The position numbers and the translations under genes are program-made. Positions 6,250 to 7,569 of a stretch of DNA of 7,569 nucleotides are shown in pieces (position 1 is the first letter of the stretch; every line of letters starts with the position of its first letter). Below the pieces are notes generated by a model. That model made no database searches. It was not told the DNA's origin and saw nothing but the letters and a program-made list of their open reading frames with translations. The stretch is from an uncultured Verrucomicrobiota bacterium (lineage in GTDB: Bacteria > Verrucomicrobiota > Verrucomicrobiae > Opitutales > Opitutaceae). The stretch covers positions 1 through 7,569 of the forward strand of contig CAMLQS010000250.1 in the NCBI GenBank assembly GCA_946482165.1. The letters run 5' to 3'.

Positions 6250-6308
6250 AAGGCGGGCTCGGGAAAACCGTGGCCATGGCCGGGGCGGCCGTGAGCTTCG
6301 CCCGCCTT
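6250..6308 (+). terminator. Long inverted repeat after the receiver gene, candidate terminator
   Basis: AAGGCGGGC (6250-6258) is perfectly complementary to GCCCGCCTT (6300-6308). The 41-nt interior contains a second perfect palindrome, GGCCATGGCC (6272-6281). The right arm runs into TTTCT only, so the T tract is weak. It begins at the receiver stop codon and is the most likely 3' end of the sensor-receiver transcript. It could instead be an RNA-stabilising structure. Confidence 0.42.
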
Positions 6309-6450
6309 TCTCACGAACGCGCCCGGCCAAGACGCGAAAGCAGGAGGTGGGCCGGATGCCCATACCGCCTTTCGCAACGCCGGCCCGGCGAGACTTCCCG
6401 CTCTCCCCGTAGGGCACCGGCGACGGGCTGATTTGTTTACAAGACACGGC
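6309..6450. other. Structured GC-rich spacer with a short ORF behind a perfect Shine-Dalgarno
   Basis: These 142 nt lie between the receiver gene and the convergent AraC gene. AGGAGGT (6342-6348), the best ribosome-binding sequence in the window, lies 7 nt before an ATG at 6356. The ATG opens an 18-codon frame (MPIPPFATPARRDFPLSP) ending at TAG 6410-6412. The ATG sits in the loop of a 7-bp inverted repeat (GGGCCGG 6349-6355 with CCGGCCC 6380-6386), and CCGGCC at 6323-6328 could compete for the left arm. A weak hairpin (6406-6410 with 6423-6427) precedes a T-rich stretch. Whether the peptide is made is unknown; a chance SD in a GC-rich spacer is possible. Confidence 0.3.
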
Positions 6451-7323
6451 CTAGCTCCGGGATTCTCGCGCCGCGGCCCGGTAGGCGCCGGGACGCAGGC
6501 CCATCACGCGCGTGAACGCGTTGGAGAACACGAACGCGTTCCCGTAGCCCACCGCCTCCGCGATGGACTCGAGCGTCTCGTTGGTCAGCCGCAACAGGTC
6601 CGCGGCTCGACGCATCCGCAGGTGGGCGACCTGCTCCATCGGCGTGCGCCCCGTCTCCCGGATCGTTTCACGGCGGAGATGCTCGCGGCTCATGCCGGCG
6701 AGCGTGCCGAGTCGCTCGATCGTCCACGGCGTGGCCGGGCCTTTCGCCACCTCTTCCCAGACTCGCGTGAGACGTCGCACCCCGCCGGAGCGCGGCAAAA
6801 GCCGCCTCGCATGCGCCGCCACCAGTTCGCTCCAGGCGTCCGCCAGCTCGTCTCGCGCATCCGCCTGCACGCAAAGCCGCAGGCCTTCCAGCGCATGCCA
6901 CAAAGGCCGCGCGTCGCGCTCCACGAAATAGGGTTCGCCCCGCCCGCTCGCGTCGCCGCCAAAAAACTCCGCGTTCGCATGGACCCAGCAGATCCGCCAC
7001 CCGCGTCCCGGCACCGCGCGAAAGGCCTCGGCGCGTCCCGGCGGATTGACAAACACGATGCCCGCGCGCGCGGTCCGCCACTCGCCGCCGAACCAGATCT
7101 CGCCCTCGCCCTCGACGCAGCCAAGCACGTGGCCGAAAACCGGAGAGGGGCGCGCGATTTCGTAAGGCGCCTCCAATTCCGAAAGCCCGCCCCACTCCAC
7201 CTGACGCGCCGCCAGCGCGGCCACTTCGCCCGGCGCGACCATCCACTCGCGGCTGCCCGTGCCGATGATGTGCTTTTCGGATATTTTTTCGAGCGGGTGG
7301 AGCATGGCGGCCGAGGCGGGCAT
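6451..7323 (-). CDS. AraC-family transcriptional regulator
   Basis: A 290-residue regulator of usual AraC length. The N-terminal half (about 50-125) looks like the cupin-type ligand-binding domain (FGHVLGCVEGEGEIWFGG, then a beta-rich stretch with NPPGRAEAF and WRICWVHA). The C-terminal about 100 residues hold the two helix-turn-helix units. The first lies near 201-222 (ERLGTLAGMSREHLRR). The second lies near 249-272 (LESIAEAVGYGNAFVFSNAF) and is followed by the family end motif GLRPGAYR (275-282). Many such regulators respond to sugars; the ligand here is not evident. The ATG at 7323 has GGAG 8 nt upstream on the minus strand (7332-7335), which favours it over the internal ATG at codon 7. 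It diverges, 37 nt away, from the small membrane gene at 7361, so that gene is a plausible target. No strong terminator follows. Confidence 0.94.
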   Translation of the reverse strand: MPASAAMLHPLEKISEKHIIGTGSREWMVAPGEVAALAARQVEWGGLSELEAPYEIARPSPVFGHVLGCVEGEGEIWFGGEWRTARAGIVFVNPPGRAEAFRAVPGRGWRICWVHANAEFFGGDASGRGEPYFVERDARPLWHALEGLRLCVQADARDELADAWSELVAAHARRLLPRSGGVRRLTRVWEEVAKGPATPWTIERLGTLAGMSREHLRRETIRETGRTPMEQVAHLRMRRAADLLRLTNETLESIAEAVGYGNAFVFSNAFTRVMGLRPGAYRAAARESRS

Positions 7324-7360
7324 CAGGTAATCTCCGGTGACACGCAGGAGAAATCTTCCA
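7324..7360. promoter_or_regulatory. 37-nt divergent control region, AraC gene / small membrane gene
   Basis: The starts of the two divergent genes are only 37 nt apart. The spacer carries a good Shine-Dalgarno for each: GGAG on the minus strand (7332-7335, 8 nt before ATG 7323) and AGGAG on the plus strand (7346-7350, 10 nt before ATG 7361). It is too short for two complete promoters, so each promoter must reach into the opposing coding sequence. This would make the two transcripts overlap at their 5' ends. Confidence 0.55.
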
Positions 7361-7569
7361 ATGAATCACAACGAGCACGACCCCGAGACCCCCGCCCTGA
7401 GCTTTGCCGGAGCATCCGCCCTTTTGTTGTTGGTCGCTGCTTTTTGCGCATATCCGTGCGGTGCCTATCTCCCGGCGACCGTTTTCGCCGGACTGGCTTT
7501 TCTGAGCCTAAGCCTCGCCGCGCCGGAGTCCAATCGCCGCCCCGTTCCCGTGCGCGTTCGTCGCCGCGC
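7361..7569 (+). CDS. Small two-helix membrane protein, partial, paralogue of the gene at 1908
   Basis: The frame opens at ATG 7361 behind AGGAG and stays open for 69 codons to the right edge, so the stop is outside the window. The N-terminus is hydrophilic and acidic (MNHNEHDPETP). Two hydrophobic stretches (about 14-34 and 38-53) are joined at YLPA (36-39), and an Arg-rich tail (RRPVPVRVRRR) follows. The core AAFCA-x4-AYLPA aligns with AAICA-x4-AYLPA of the 1908-2126 product with identical spacing, and the charged tails begin at the same relative place. The first gene ends about 20 residues after its second helix; this one is already near that length, so little is probably missing. The AraC gene is divergent from it and may regulate it. 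No known family is recognised and function is unknown. Confidence 0.72.
   Translation, partial: MNHNEHDPETPALSFAGASALLLLVAAFCAYPCGAYLPATVFAGLAFLSLSLAAPESNRRPVPVRVRRR

Noticed and set aside
6320..6390. Possible c-di-GMP-I (GEMM) riboswitch, from GACGCGAAAGC near 6331-6341 and flanking CCGGCC/GGCCGG.
   Set aside because: The conserved upstream GGCAAACC-type segment and the GCC-CCGG-CCUA tail are missing, and no plus-strand gene follows.
4243..6447. A 734-codon minus-strand open frame antisense to the sensor and receiver genes.
   Set aside because: Low-complexity Gly/Asp/Arg/Ala-rich translation with no motifs. It mirrors two well-supported plus-strand genes; long antisense frames are common in GC-rich coding DNA.
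1..7569. tRNA, rRNA, CRISPR arrays, transposase genes or insertion-sequence ends.
   Set aside because: No regularly spaced repeats, no transposase-like frame and no terminal inverted repeats with target duplications were seen; no tRNA-like sequence was noticed, though an exhaustive structural scan was not possible by eye.

Overview
The window is about two-thirds G+C, with strong G/C preference at third codon positions. It combines a SPINDLY-type O-GlcNAc transferase, a PEP-CTERM surface protein, EngB, an AraC regulator and a Cache-type sensor. That mix, with weak or absent Shine-Dalgarno sequences at most starts, suggests a Verrucomicrobiota genome, probably Opitutae/Opitutaceae. The assignment is inferred from gene content and was not tested by a search.

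Layout. 1-568 (+) is the C-terminal end of a GT41 (SPINDLY/OGT-like) glycosyltransferase that enters from the left edge. 646-1383 (-) is a secreted PEP-CTERM protein with a clear intrinsic terminator at 588-614. 1384-1907 shows no convincing gene. 1908-2126 (+) is a 72-residue two-helix membrane protein followed by a strong intrinsic terminator (2156-2190). 2250-2864 (+) is the ribosome-assembly GTPase EngB/YsxC. 2887-4215 (-) is a tightly packed pair of exported proteins that share a C-terminal domain. The first keeps a possible Cys-His-Glu active site and the second appears to have lost it. 4297-5856 (+) is a membrane sensor (dCache, HAMP, PAS) with no output domain, followed after 18 nt, in the same reading frame, by a receiver-only response regulator (5875-6249). 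6250-6450 is a GC-rich, inverted-repeat-rich spacer. 6451-7323 (-) is an AraC-family regulator, and divergent from it, 37 nt away, starts a second small membrane protein (7361 to the right edge) that is a recognisable paralogue of the 1908-2126 product.

How the parts fit. EngB is housekeeping. The sensor and receiver form a probable signalling unit that needs a histidine kinase encoded elsewhere. The AraC protein and the divergent small membrane gene share one very short control region. The tandem exported pair diverges from the sensor gene across 81 nt. The most interesting signals are the two-copy small membrane protein family (shared AA-x-CA-x4-AYLPA core), the enzyme/pseudoenzyme tandem, and the sensor and receiver separated only by one in-frame TGA.
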